A stretch of DNA of 64,000 nt. Source: Burkholderia sp. BCC0322 (GTDB lineage Bacteria; Pseudomonadota; Gammaproteobacteria; Burkholderiales; Burkholderiaceae). Below the pieces are notes generated by a model. That model saw only the letters and a list, made by a program, of their open reading frames with translations, ran no database searches and had not been told where the DNA came from. The DNA is taken from NCBI RefSeq assembly GCF_902833045.1, contig NZ_CADFDU010000013.1, forward strand, positions 1 through 64,000, read 5' to 3'. Shown here in pieces: positions 24,739 through 33,619 of this stretch; positions within the stretch are counted from its first letter, which is position 1, and each line of letters opens with the position of its first letter. A program made the translations under genes and the position numbers.

Positions 24739-25980
24739 TTACAGGTTGATGAGCGTCTGGTCGACGGTCTGCTGCGTCTTGATCGTCTGCGCGTTCGCCT
24801 GGTAGTTGCGCTGCGCGGTGATCAGGTTGACGAGCTGCGACGTCAGGTCGACGTTCGAGTTTTCCAGCGCGCTGCCCTGCAGCTTGCCGTGGTTCGTGCT
24901 GCCCGGCGCCGAGATCTGCGGCACGCCCGACGCGGAGCTTTCCGCGTACTGGTTGCCGCCGAGGTTCACCAGCCCGTTCGGGTTGTTGAAGTTCGCAAGC
25001 GCGATCTGGCCGAGCACGGCGGTCTGGCCGTTCGAGTAGTTGCCGGTCAGCTTGCCGTCGGTGCCGATCGTGTAGGTCGTCAGCGTGCCGCTCGCGTAGC
25101 CGTCCTGCGCGAGGTTGTTCACGCCGTCCTTGCCGCCGTACTGCGTCGTGCCGGTCAGGTCGAGCGTGAGGCTCTGCGGCGTCGCCGAGCCGTCGGTGTT
25201 CGGCACCGTGAACTGGAACTGGCCGACCGACGTGGTCGGCGTGGGCGGCGTGCCCGTGGTCGTGCTCTGGATCGCGCCCGACGAATTGAAGTTGACCGTG
25301 CCGAGATCGGTCGTGGCGCCGCCCTGCACGCCCGCGTACGCTTCCCACGTGCCGGCCGCCGACTTCACGAAGTACATGTTGACCGCCTGCGAACCGCCGA
25401 GCGAGTCGTACACCTGGATCGACGTCGAGTAGTTGTAGGTCGTGTTGTCGGTCGCGCTGAACGGCGTCTTGGCCGGCACCGCGTCCTGCGAGTTCAGGTT
25501 GAACTGCGCGGAGATCTTGGTCGTCGCGGTCGGCGCGATGTTGGTCGTCGGCGCCTGCAGCGGCACGGTCTGCGCGGTGTTGATCACGCCGCCGTTGTTG
25601 GCTGCGTAGCCCATCAGGTTACGGCCTTGCGAGTCGACGATGAAGCCGTTCTTGTCGCGCTGGAACGTGCCGTCGCGCGAGTACGTCGTCACGCCGTTGT
25701 TCGACATCTGGAAGAAGCCGTTGCCGTTGATCGCGACGTCGAGCGACGAGCTCGTCGTGTTGATCGTGCCCTGGCCGAAATTCTGCGCCACCGCGTTCAG
25801 CGACGTGCCGATGCCGATCTGCGTGTTGGTCGACGTCGCGACCGAGTTCGCATACATGTCGGCGAACTGCGCGGTGCTCGACTTGAAGCCGACCGTGTTC
25901 GCGTTCGCGATGTTGTTGCCGATCACGTCGAGCGCGTTCGATGCACCCGACAGGCCGCTCAGACCCTGTTGATAACCCAT
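24739..25980 (-). CDS. flgE: Flagellar hook protein
   Basis: A 413-residue polymerising hook subunit, exported until the ruler switches specificity. N-terminal MGYQQGLSGLSGASNALDVIGNNIANANTVGFKSSTAQFADMYANS and C-terminal NSNVDLTSQLVNLITAQRNYQANAQTIKTQQTVDQTLINL are the conserved D0 helices. The middle domain is Thr/Gly/Asn-rich, of ordinary length. It follows flgD, the hook-cap gene, by 33 nt. Confidence 0.97.
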   Translation of the reverse strand: MGYQQGLSGLSGASNALDVIGNNIANANTVGFKSSTAQFADMYANSVATSTNTQIGIGTSLNAVAQNFGQGTINTTSSSLDVAINGNGFFQMSNNGVTTYSRDGTFQRDKNGFIVDSQGRNLMGYAANNGGVINTAQTVPLQAPTTNIAPTATTKISAQFNLNSQDAVPAKTPFSATDNTTYNYSTSIQVYDSLGGSQAVNMYFVKSAAGTWEAYAGVQGGATTDLGTVNFNSSGAIQSTTTGTPPTPTTSVGQFQFTVPNTDGSATPQSLTLDLTGTTQYGGKDGVNNLAQDGYASGTLTTYTIGTDGKLTGNYSNGQTAVLGQIALANFNNPNGLVNLGGNQYAESSASGVPQISAPGSTNHGKLQGSALENSNVDLTSQLVNLITAQRNYQANAQTIKTQQTVDQTLINL

Positions 25981-26013
25981 TTCGGTCTCCGTTTCGAGAT
26001 TGCTCGATCAGTA

Positions 26014-26772
26014 TCAGTTGGAGGGGGTGCCGCTGCCGGACGAATTCGACGCGGACGACGTGGTATTCGGGAAAATCGACGCAACCTGGGTCAGCCCCAC
26101 GGTCGCGCCGTTCGACAGCACGAGCCCCGCCGTGCCGTCCGCCTGCTTGATCACGCTCTGCACGGTCGACGCCGCGAGCGTCGTGGCCGGCTGCGGCGTG
26201 CCGTTGCTGTCGGTGTACGACGCGCTGACGGTGTACTTGCCGTCCGGCAGTGCGTTGCCCGCCGCGTCGGTCGGCGTCCAGTTGAACGGCACGGTGCCGG
26301 CCGACTGCGCGCCCGCGTTGATCGTGTTCACCACGGTGCCCGCCGCGTTCTTCACGGTGATCGTCAGGTTCGACACCGAACTCGCGAGCGACACGCCGAA
26401 CGGCGACGCCGCGCCGCTCTTCACCGCGACCGCGTTGCCCGGCGCGAGCACGTTCGTGCCGATCAACAGCGCGGCCTGCGTCTGCTGGCCCGCCGTGAGC
26501 TGCGAAGACAGCGACGTGAGCGACGTGTTCAGCTGCGCGATGCCGCTCACCGTGTTGATCTGCGCGAGCTGCGACGTCATCTGCGAGCTGTCGACCGGGC
26601 TGGTCGGATCCTGGTTCTGCAGCTGCGTGACGAGCAGCTTCAGGAACGTCGCCTGCAGGTCGCTCGCCGACGTGCCGTTGGTGTTCGACACGTTGTTGGT
26701 GTTCATCGTGTCGGTCGGCAGGTTCGACACGTTGGTGCCGTTGCTGCCGATCGTCGTGCTGGAGGAAGTCAT
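26014..26772 (-). CDS. flgD: Flagellar hook-capping protein
   Basis: A 252-residue scaffold that caps the growing hook and is later discarded. The N-terminal third has the FlgD signature LQATFLKLLVTQLQNQDPTSPVDSSQMTSQLAQINTVSGIAQLNTSL. The C-terminal half contains FlgD Ig-like and Tudor-like modules (VPFNWTPTDAAGNALPDGKYTVSASYTDSNG). The first 35 residues are Ser/Thr/Asn-rich and disordered-looking. It lies 55 nt after flgC. Confidence 0.96.
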   Translation of the reverse strand: MTSSSTTIGSNGTNVSNLPTDTMNTNNVSNTNGTSASDLQATFLKLLVTQLQNQDPTSPVDSSQMTSQLAQINTVSGIAQLNTSLTSLSSQLTAGQQTQAALLIGTNVLAPGNAVAVKSGAASPFGVSLASSVSNLTITVKNAAGTVVNTINAGAQSAGTVPFNWTPTDAAGNALPDGKYTVSASYTDSNGTPQPATTLAASTVQSVIKQADGTAGLVLSNGATVGLTQVASIFPNTTSSASNSSGSGTPSN

Positions 26773-26827
26773 CCTGGGTGGCCTTCTGTCGGAACTGTCG
26801 AGTCTGTAAGGTCGGTCGGCGCGCGGC

Positions 26828-27253
26828 TTACGAGCCGATCGTCAGCGTCTTGAGCATCAGCGTCTTCGCGGTGTTCAGCGTCTCGACGTTGGCCTGGTAC
26901 GAGCGCGATGCCGAGATCATGTTCACCATCTCCTGCACCGGATCGACGTTCGGCATCTGCACGTAGCCGTTCGAATCGGCGGCCGGGTTCGACGGGTCGT
27001 AGGTCGACTTCATCGGCGACGGGTCGTCCATCACCTTCGTCACGCGCACGCCGCCCACGCCCTGGCCGGACGCGGTGCGCGCGCCGCCGATCGGGTCGGT
27101 CGCGAACACGACCTGCTTGGCCTTGTACGGCTTGCCGTCGGGGCCGGTCGCGCTGTCGGCGTTCGCCAGGTTCGACGCGGTGACGTTCAGGCGCTGCGAC
27201 TGCGCGGACAGCGCCGAGCCGGCGACGCCGAAGATGTTCATCAACGAAGGCAT
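26828..27253 (-). CDS. flgC: Flagellar proximal rod protein FlgC
   Basis: A 141-residue rod protein. It has the FlgC pattern [34 protein letters not shown] at the start, PYKAKQVVF and [63 protein letters not shown] at the end. It lies 40 nt after flgB. Confidence 0.97.
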   Translation of the reverse strand: MPSLMNIFGVAGSALSAQSQRLNVTASNLANADSATGPDGKPYKAKQVVFATDPIGGARTASGQGVGGVRVTKVMDDPSPMKSTYDPSNPAADSNGYVQMPNVDPVQEMVNMISASRSYQANVETLNTAKTLMLKTLTIGS

Positions 27254-27293
27254 GGAAGCTCCTTTTGCTCGGATTCGGACGCGGTGCGCGCCG

Positions 27294-27782
27294 TCACTGG
27301 TTCGACGTGATCGCGGCGATCATCGCCTTGATCTGCTGGGTCATCACGGTCATCCCGGTCTGGTAGTGCAACGCGTTGTTCGCGAACTGCACGCGCTCGA
27401 CGTCGAGATCGACCGTGTTGCCGTCGAGCGCCGGCTGCAGCGGCATCCGGTATTGCGCACGGCCGTAGTCGTCCGACGGGCCGCCCGTCGGGATCAGCTT
27501 CGCGGTGCCGGCCATGTGGCCCGCCGCCGTCGACACCATCGACATCCCGCTCGTCACGCCGGCCGGCTGCGCCATCGGCAATTGCGCCGCGTTGCTCGGC
27601 GCGAGGCCGCCGCCCGCCTGCTTCAGCGAGCGCGCGAGCGTCGATGCGAAATCGACGTCGCGGGCCTGGTAGCCGGGCGTGTCGGAGTTCGCGATGTTCG
27701 ACGACAGCAGTTCCTGCCGGTAGGCGCGCACGTCCAGCGCCTGGCGGCCGAACGCGAATTCCGCATCGAGTTTGTCCAGCAT
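27294..27782 (-). CDS. flgB: Flagellar proximal rod protein FlgB
   Basis: A 162-residue protein and the first gene of the leftward hook-basal-body operon. The start at 27782 ([45 protein letters not shown]) is chosen for the conserved FlgB N-terminus with its SNIANxDTPGY motif; a longer in-frame extension reaches into the intergenic region without family similarity. The Gly-rich mid-loop is normal. It is divergent from flgA across 204 bp that must hold both early promoters. Confidence 0.96.
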   Translation of the reverse strand: MLDKLDAEFAFGRQALDVRAYRQELLSSNIANSDTPGYQARDVDFASTLARSLKQAGGGLAPSNAAQLPMAQPAGVTSGMSMVSTAAGHMAGTAKLIPTGGPSDDYGRAQYRMPLQPALDGNTVDLDVERVQFANNALHYQTGMTVMTQQIKAMIAAITSNQ

Positions 27783-27986
27783 GTGTGCGTCTCTCCGTAT
27801 GAAGCGCTGCACGCCCCTCGCGCCGGATGGCGACTCGAGAGGCTTTTTTCCATGACAGCGATGGTAGGCGTCGGACGCAACCGGCAATCGGGCGAATAAC
27901 GCGGCAAAGGCCCCCTCTATTCATCGTTTGCGCGACCGCCCCGCTCCCTAGAATGCGAAGCGGAGCAACGGATCGGGGATACGGCG

Positions 27987-29261
27987 ATGACTGGCAGCGC
28001 ACTTCGCGAAAGGAACGGGCGGCTCACGCACGTCCGGCGTGCGTTTGCGCTCGCCGCGGCGCTGTGGATCGCCACCCCCGCCGCGCACGCGGACGACGCG
28101 ATGATCGTGATTCCCGGGGGCGGCGAGACGGCCGAAACCGCGCTCGCGCACGCCAATGCGGCGAGCGGCGGGCAGTTCGGCGGGAATGCGGCGATGGCGC
28201 CGGGTTCGGGACTGGCGCCGGGTTCGGGACTGGCGCCGGACACGGGGCGCGCGGCGAGCGGCGCGGGTGGGAGCGCGGGTGTCGCCGCCGGCGCGTCCGG
28301 CACCGGCTACGCAGCGCAACCGGCGGGCACGATGGTCGTGACGACCGTCCCACCGCCGGCTCCTGCGCCAGCGCCTCGCCCTGTCTACGCAGCCGCCCGC
28401 ATGAACGCCGGAACCGGATATGGCGCGCCGCGCGCCGCCGATCCGAACGCGATCGCGACGGTCGTCGCCGGCACGGCCGAACCCGCGTCGAATTCCGTAA
28501 GGCCGGCCCCACAGCCGGCCATGGCCGCGCGCCTGGCGGCGGCCCGCGCCGCGTCGGCCGCGCGCGCCGTCCCGGTTTCCGCGAACCCGGCCCCGGCGGC
28601 CAATGCCGCCAACGCGGCCCAGCCCGCGACGCCGCCCGGCCAGCAGGATCCCGAGTCGATCCGCCGCGCGGCCCTCGCGTTCCTGCAGCAGCAGATCGCG
28701 GGCCTGCCCGGCAAGGCCACCGCCACGGTCACGACCGCGTTTCCGCGCGGGCTCGCCGCGTGCACCACGCTCGAACCGTTCATGCCGACCGGCGCGCGCC
28801 TGTGGGGCCGCACGACGGTCGGCGTGCGCTGCGCGGGCGAGCGGCCGTGGACCGTCTACCTGCAGGCGAAAGTCACCGTGCAGGCCACCTACTACGTCGC
28901 CGCGCGCCAGATCGCGCCCGGCGAGCCGCTTTCCGCGGCCGACCTGGTCGCCCGCGACGGCGACCTGACGGTGCTGCCGCTCGCGGTGATCACCGATCCG
29001 GCGCAGGCGATCGGCGCGACCGCGCTCGCGCGCATCTCGGCCGGGCTGCCGCTGCGGCAGGACCTGCTGAAGAGCGCGGCGTCGGTGTCGGCCGGCCAGA
29101 CGGTGCGGGTGGTCGCGGCCGGGCCCGGCTTCACGATTTCGGCCGAGGGCAGCGCGCTGGCGAATGCGGCGCCCGGCCAGTCGGTGCGGGTGCGGATGGC
29201 GGCGGGCCAGATCGTCACGGCAATCGTCAAGGACGCCGGCACCGTGGAAATTCCGTTATAG
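27987..29261 (+). CDS. flgA: P-ring assembly chaperone FlgA, with long low-complexity insert
   Basis: A 424-residue periplasmic protein needed for P-ring formation. A signal peptide (ALAAALWIATPAAHA) is followed by about 200 residues rich in Ala/Pro/Gly, then the FlgA core: DPESIRRAALAFLQQQIAGLPGKATATVTTAFPRGLAACTTLEPFMPTGARLWGRTTVGVRC, an SAF domain (ATYYVAARQIAPGEPLSAADLVARDGDLTVLP) and the ending GQIVTAIVKDAGTVEIPL. E. coli FlgA is about 219 residues, so the extra length is all in the low-complexity part, which includes a perfect 18-bp tandem repeat (28202-28237) coding two GSGLAP-type units. It is divergent from flgB. Confidence 0.93.
   Translation: MTGSALRERNGRLTHVRRAFALAAALWIATPAAHADDAMIVIPGGGETAETALAHANAASGGQFGGNAAMAPGSGLAPGSGLAPDTGRAASGAGGSAGVAAGASGTGYAAQPAGTMVVTTVPPPAPAPAPRPVYAAARMNAGTGYGAPRAADPNAIATVVAGTAEPASNSVRPAPQPAMAARLAAARAASAARAVPVSANPAPAANAANAAQPATPPGQQDPESIRRAALAFLQQQIAGLPGKATATVTTAFPRGLAACTTLEPFMPTGARLWGRTTVGVRCAGERPWTVYLQAKVTVQATYYVAARQIAPGEPLSAADLVARDGDLTVLPLAVITDPAQAIGATALARISAGLPLRQDLLKSAASVSAGQTVRVVAAGPGFTISAEGSALANAAPGQSVRVRMAAGQIVTAIVKDAGTVEIPL
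28202..28237. repeat. Perfect 18-bp tandem repeat (two units) inside flgA
   Basis: Units 28202-28219 and 28220-28237 are identical and in frame, each encoding six residues of a GSGLAP type. Copy-number change would alter the linker by six residues without a frameshift. Confidence 0.95.
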
Positions 29262-29324
29262 GGACGGATCTCATGGCAAGAATGTAAAGAATTGTTTATT
29301 CGGGGCATTTCGGGCTCGCGATGC

Positions 29325-29351
29325 TAAAGTTCGGGCCGACCCGGCCGTTAT
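29325..29351 (+). promoter_or_regulatory. Sigma-28 (FliA) promoter for flgM
   Basis: TAAAGTTC (29325-29332), 11-nt spacer, GCCGTTAT (29344-29351): 7 of 8 and 6 of 8 against TAAAGTTT-N11-GCCGATAA. It lies 28 nt upstream of the flgM GTG, with room for a short leader. Confidence 0.85.
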
Positions 29352-29379
29352 CTGGGTCAAACCGAACAGGAAACCCATC

Positions 29380-29709
29380 GTGAAGATCGATTCCACTCCG
29401 AACCCGAGCCCCCTGGCGCCGACCGGCAACGGCGCGACCCGTGCGCAATCCGGCACGGCCTCGTCTTCGTCCGCGCAGGCGGCCGATGCGGGGTCGACCG
29501 GCGATGACACGAGCGTGAACCTGTCGGGTCTGTCCGGCCAGTTGCGCTCGGTATCCGCGTCCGGCAACGGCGATATCGACACGGGCCTGGTCCAGTCGAT
29601 CAAGGACGCGCTGAACAACGGCACGCTGACGATCGACGCGAACAAGATCGCCGACGGCGTATTGAATACCGCCCGAGAGCTGCTGCAGCAGCAGCGCCCG
29701 GGCAACTGA
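29380..29709 (+). CDS. flgM: Anti-sigma-28 factor
   Basis: The 109-residue FlgM holds FliA inactive until the hook is complete, then is exported. The GTG start at 29380 gives the family-typical MKIDSTPNP opening; AGGA lies about 8 nt before it. The N-terminal half is Ser/Thr/Ala-rich and disordered, and the C-terminal half (DTGLVQSIKDALNNGTLTIDANKIADGVLNTARELLQQQ) is the FliA-binding helical part. Its own promoter matches FliA, the usual feedback arrangement. Confidence 0.95.
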   Translation: MKIDSTPNPSPLAPTGNGATRAQSGTASSSSAQAADAGSTGDDTSVNLSGLSGQLRSVSASGNGDIDTGLVQSIKDALNNGTLTIDANKIADGVLNTARELLQQQRPGN

Positions 29710-29740
29710 AGCCGGCCTCGCTAGGTCGGCCCCCCGGTTT

Positions 29741-29764
29741 GCCGGCGCGCCTACCCGCGCCGGC
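29741..29764 (+). promoter_or_regulatory. GC hairpin between flgM and flgN
   Basis: Perfect 9-bp arms (29741-29749 and 29756-29764) flank a 6-nt loop and end 17 nt before the flgN ATG. There is no T-run, so it is more likely an mRNA-stability or translation-control element than a terminator. Confidence 0.5.
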
Positions 29765-29781
29765 GCGACGAGCATGACGCG

Positions 29782-30222
29782 ATGAAAGAAGAGCTGCTGG
29801 CCACGGTCAACGACGAACACGCGACGGTCGAGGCGTTCGCGTCCCTGCTCGCGTACGAGGAAAAGGCGCTGACGATGGCCCAGCCGCTCGAGATGCTGCC
29901 CGGGATCGTCGAGAAGAAAAGCGAGCTGATCGACCGGCTCGCGCAGCTCGAACGCACGCGCGACACGCAGCTTTCCGCACTCGGTTTTCCGGCCGGCAAG
30001 AAGGGGATGGACCAGGCCGCCGAGCGCGATGCCCGCCTCGCCGGCCGCTGGCAGTTGCTGCAGCAGTCCGCCGAACGCGCGCGCCAGGCCAATGCGAACA
30101 ACGGGATGCTGATCCGGATCCGGATGGACTACAACGAGCGCGCGCTCGCGGTACTTCGCTCGGCCCCCGCGCCGGCCGGCGTCTACGGCCCCGACGGGCG
30201 CGTGTCGGCACTCACGCGCTGA
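29782..30222 (+). CDS. flgN: Flagellar export chaperone FlgN
   Basis: A 146-residue, largely helical, Glu/Arg/Leu-rich cytoplasmic chaperone that delivers FlgK and FlgL to the export apparatus. The opening MKEELLATVNDEHATVEAFASLLAYEEKALTMA and the ANANNGMLIRIRMDYNERALAVLR segment (which in Salmonella FlgN binds its clients) support the call. It is 72 nt downstream of flgM; its clients flgK and flgL are in the same window under the same sigma factor. Confidence 0.92.
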   Translation: MKEELLATVNDEHATVEAFASLLAYEEKALTMAQPLEMLPGIVEKKSELIDRLAQLERTRDTQLSALGFPAGKKGMDQAAERDARLAGRWQLLQQSAERARQANANNGMLIRIRMDYNERALAVLRSAPAPAGVYGPDGRVSALTR

Positions 30223-30393
30223 AGCACTGACTGACCGGCGGCAGCGCCGCCACCGTACGTTCCGCCTCTCGCCGCCATGCGCGGCCTCGCACGTTTCGAC
30301 AGACCGGGCCCGAGCCCGGCACTCACGGTCCCTTCCGATACACGGCCGCGCAGCCGCGCCGCCGTCCCGTCACGACAATCAGAAGAGGGCCGC

Positions 30394-31749
30394 ATGCCAG
30401 TTTTCCGCATTCCGTTTTCGTCCCGCGTCGCCACCGCCTCCGCCGTCGCGGCACTCGGCGCCGCATTGACGCTCCCCGCCGCGCAGGCCGCCGGGCCCGC
30501 GCCGCTGCCCACGCCGACGGGCGACATGTCGCTGTCGCCGGCCGGCCCCGACATCGCGCCGCCGGCCGCATCGAGCCCGCCGGGCGCCACGCCGCGCGCA
30601 TCGCGCCGCGGCTCCGACACCTACACGTACTTGCGCTGCTGGTACCGGATCGACGCCGATCCGCTGAAGCCGGCCGCGACCTACGAATGGGCGCGCAACC
30701 CCGCCGGCGGCGACTGGTATCGCGTGTCCGGCTACTGGTGGGCGGACGGCATCACGCAGTGGAAGAACATGTTCTACAGCACGACGACGCAGGACACGCT
30801 CGCCGACGTGTGCCGCAAGACGCTCTCCGCGAAAGGCATCAGGACCGACCTCGTGCAGGCGGTCGCGGCCAACAACGCGCTGTCGTTCAACTACACGGTG
30901 TGGACCATCGACGCCGCGCAGCAGGACACGCGCGTCAACAAGCTGATCGTGTTCGGCGACAGCCTGTCCGACACGCAGAACATGTTCAGCGCGAGCCAGT
31001 GGAAGCTGCCGAACGGCACGAGCTGGCAGGCGGGACGCTTCAGCAACGGCCCGGTGTGGGCCGAATATCTCGCGAACGCGCTGCGGCTGCCGTTCTACAA
31101 CTGGGCGATCGGTGGCGCGGCGACCGACCAGTACCTCGTCGTGCCGGGCCTCGTGCAGCAGGTCGATTCGTGGCGCGAATACATGGATCGCGCGCCGGAC
31201 TACCGGCCCGCCAACACGCTGTTCGCGGTGTTCGCGGGCGGCAACGACCTGGTGAACTACGGGCGTTCCCCCGAGCAGGCGGCGAATGCGGTGCGCGACA
31301 GCCTCGAGCGGCTCGCCGCGGCCGGCGCGACGCGGATCCTGCTCGTCACGCTGCCGGACGTGTCGCGCGCGCCTGTGTTTGCGACCCGCACCGACACCGC
31401 GAGTGTCGCCGCGCAGGTCAAGGACTACAACCAGCGCCTCGCCGACGCGGCCGCCGCGCTGCGCGCCCGCTACGGCGCGACGCTGCGGCTCGAGGTATTC
31501 GATGCGTCCGCGCTGTTCGACGACCTGCTGAGCCATCCGGCCCAGTACGGCTTCGACGACGCGAAGCGTTCGTGCCTCGACATCCCGAAGCCGTCGTCGC
31601 TCACCTACCTGAGCGCCCAGACCCCGCGTGCGGACTGCCGCGATCCGGCGCGCTTCGTGTTCTGGGACACGCTGCACCCGACCACGCGCACGCATGCGTG
31701 GCTCGCCGAGCGGATCGCGCCGTTCGTGCGTGCACGCCTGCTGAACTGA
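30394..31749 (+). CDS. Secreted GDSL-family phospholipase/haemolysin (thermolabile haemolysin-like)
   Basis: A 451-residue exported esterase. The start at 30394 (AGAAGAGGG upstream) opens a signal peptide cleaved near AQA-A. An N-terminal accessory domain (about residues 75-170) begins TYTYLRCWYRI and holds two Cys (82, 140), as in Vibrio thermolabile haemolysin/lecithin-dependent haemolysin. The catalytic domain then has VFGDSLSD (nucleophile Ser190), GRFSNGPVWAEYLA, GGND, and DTLHP (Asp425, His428): the full SGNH set. Related enzymes have phospholipase A and glycerophospholipid-cholesterol acyltransferase activity. Secretion by the type II system is likely by analogy. Confidence 0.88.
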   Translation: MPVFRIPFSSRVATASAVAALGAALTLPAAQAAGPAPLPTPTGDMSLSPAGPDIAPPAASSPPGATPRASRRGSDTYTYLRCWYRIDADPLKPAATYEWARNPAGGDWYRVSGYWWADGITQWKNMFYSTTTQDTLADVCRKTLSAKGIRTDLVQAVAANNALSFNYTVWTIDAAQQDTRVNKLIVFGDSLSDTQNMFSASQWKLPNGTSWQAGRFSNGPVWAEYLANALRLPFYNWAIGGAATDQYLVVPGLVQQVDSWREYMDRAPDYRPANTLFAVFAGGNDLVNYGRSPEQAANAVRDSLERLAAAGATRILLVTLPDVSRAPVFATRTDTASVAAQVKDYNQRLADAAAALRARYGATLRLEVFDASALFDDLLSHPAQYGFDDAKRSCLDIPKPSSLTYLSAQTPRADCRDPARFVFWDTLHPTTRTHAWLAERIAPFVRARLLN

Positions 31750-31768
31750 CGGGCGCGCGCGGCGGCGC

Positions 31769-33619
31769 TTACAGCAGCGGACACGCGGTGACCTGCGTGC
31801 CGCGCGCCACGCACAGCCGCTCGTAGTCGCGCAGGTACGCGCGCTCGTCGTCGTCGAGCAGGTCGAGATCGATCAGGTCCCAGTCGTAGCCGACCGTCAC
31901 GATGTTCTCGAACGTGACGGTATCCGGCTGCGCGTCGTCCTGGCGGATGATCACGATGTTCTCGATCCGCACGCCGCCCTTGCCCGGCACGTAGATGCCG
32001 GGCTCGATCGAAATCACCGCATTCGGCACGAGCCCGTACTTCGCGCCCGGCGCGAACCGCACGCCGCCCTCGTGCACGTGAATCCCGACGCCGTGCCCGG
32101 TGCCGTGGCCGAAATCGTGGCCGTGGTCGCGGCACACCTGCCGCACGAGCGCATCGACGTCGCCGCCGGTTGCGGTGCTCGGGAAGCGCGTGACGAGCCC
32201 CTTGATGCAGGCCTTCAGCGCGACCGTGTAGATCTCGCGCTGCCACGGCTGCGCGACCGTATCCGGCCGGGTCCGGCGCAGCACCACGCGCGTGCAGTCC
32301 GTCGCGAAACCGGCTTCGTAGTAGGCGCCGCTGTCGAGCAGCACGAGTTCGCCTTCCGTCAGCTCGACGTCGGCGCTCGCCGCCGTGTAATGCGCGAACG
32401 CGCTGTTCGCGCCGTTCGCCGCGATCGACGGAAACGTCAGCGCGACCGCCGAACGCGCGCCATACGCGTCGTTGATCGTGCGCGCCAGGTCGTATTCGGT
32501 ATGGCGTGCGCCCGGCTCGCCGGCCTTCGCCCAGCGCATCGTCTCGGCGATCGCCGCGGAACTGCGCGCGAACGCGTCGCGGAACCGGTCGAGCACCGCC
32601 GGCGTCTTGCCGGCCCGCATCGCCTCGACCGGGTTGAAGTCGGCATGCCGCGCGTGCGGCCACACCCGCTTCACCGCGTCGACGAGCGCGCAGTTCACCG
32701 ATTCGAAGCCGTAGCACACGTGCTCGACGTCGAACCGGGCAAGGAAGCGCTCGAGCGCCGCGACGTCGCGCCGGATCACGTGCAGCGCCGGATACGACTC
32801 GAGTGCGACCTCGCAGCGGTCGCAGCCTTCCGGCAGGAACAACGCCACCTCGGCGCCGACCGCGAACAGGAAACCGAGATGCGACGATGCATTCGGGATG
32901 TGATAGCCGCGGCTGTTCAGCAGATACGCAAGATCGTCCGACGCGCAGGTGAAGAACGCGGTCTTGCCGTCCGGCGCGCCGGTATGCGCGGCGAGCTTGC
33001 GGTTCAGCGTGTCGAGGTTCTGCGCGACGCTCAGGCCGGTCGCCGATTCCGGCACTTCGAAGATCGGCCGCTCGACGACCCAGCCCGGCAATGCGATCGC
33101 ACGATCGATTTCCCGGTCGGCGAGGCTCGTCCAGTCGAGCGACGCGGCCTGCGTCTGTTCGAACAGACGATCGCGCTGCGCGACGCTGATCCGCCGCGCG
33201 TCGTAGCCGACCCGGGCGAGCCGGCTGCCGTGCGCGAGCAGCCAGTCGGCCATCGCCTGCCAGATCGTCACGTTCATCCCGAGCTTCTCGATACGCACGC
33301 GCGCCGGATCGCACTGCCGTTCCGCCTGCAGGTGATAGCGGCCGTCGACGAACAGCACGAACGGGGGCAGATCGAGCGCCTGCGCGGTTGCCGTGCTCAG
33401 GAAGATCCCGCAACCGGCCGAGCCGTCGAAACCCGATACTGCGTAGCGCGGATTGTTGGCGAGCGGCAGGTACTCGGTCACGTATTCGTCCTGCGACGTG
33501 ACCAGCACCGCGTCGAGCCGCGCGGCATCGAGCAGGCGCGACAAGCCCGCCTGCGTGTCGACGACGGATGCGTCGTACGGTGGAAGGCCGGAGAAGCTGT
33601 ATTTCAGTCGATCGATCAT
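31769..33619 (-). CDS. Xaa-Pro aminopeptidase, M24B family (aminopeptidase P, large form)
   Basis: A 616-residue, three-domain form like eukaryotic cytosolic APP1. Residues about 1-150 and 155-310 are creatinase-N-type domains, and the pita-bread catalytic domain follows. Metal ligands are all visible: Asp in LLDSGAYY, Asp in ATDCTRVV, His in GHGTGHGVGIHVHEG, Glu in SIEPGIYVPG and Glu in GVRIENIV. It removes N-terminal residues before proline. Starts at 33637 and 33619 are possible and neither has a strong RBS; 33619 (MIDRLKYSFSGLP) was chosen. No signal peptide, so cytoplasmic. Confidence 0.92.
   Translation of the reverse strand: MIDRLKYSFSGLPPYDASVVDTQAGLSRLLDAARLDAVLVTSQDEYVTEYLPLANNPRYAVSGFDGSAGCGIFLSTATAQALDLPPFVLFVDGRYHLQAERQCDPARVRIEKLGMNVTIWQAMADWLLAHGSRLARVGYDARRISVAQRDRLFEQTQAASLDWTSLADREIDRAIALPGWVVERPIFEVPESATGLSVAQNLDTLNRKLAAHTGAPDGKTAFFTCASDDLAYLLNSRGYHIPNASSHLGFLFAVGAEVALFLPEGCDRCEVALESYPALHVIRRDVAALERFLARFDVEHVCYGFESVNCALVDAVKRVWPHARHADFNPVEAMRAGKTPAVLDRFRDAFARSSAAIAETMRWAKAGEPGARHTEYDLARTINDAYGARSAVALTFPSIAANGANSAFAHYTAASADVELTEGELVLLDSGAYYEAGFATDCTRVVLRRTRPDTVAQPWQREIYTVALKACIKGLVTRFPSTATGGDVDALVRQVCRDHGHDFGHGTGHGVGIHVHEGGVRFAPGAKYGLVPNAVISIEPGIYVPGKGGVRIENIVIIRQDDAQPDTVTFENIVTVGYDWDLIDLDLLDDDERAYLRDYERLCVARGTQVTACPLL

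Noticed and set aside
28385-28813. Minus-strand frame with runs of Ala/Arg opposite flgA
   Set aside because: Low-complexity mirror of the Ala/Pro-rich flgA insert; no RBS or motif.
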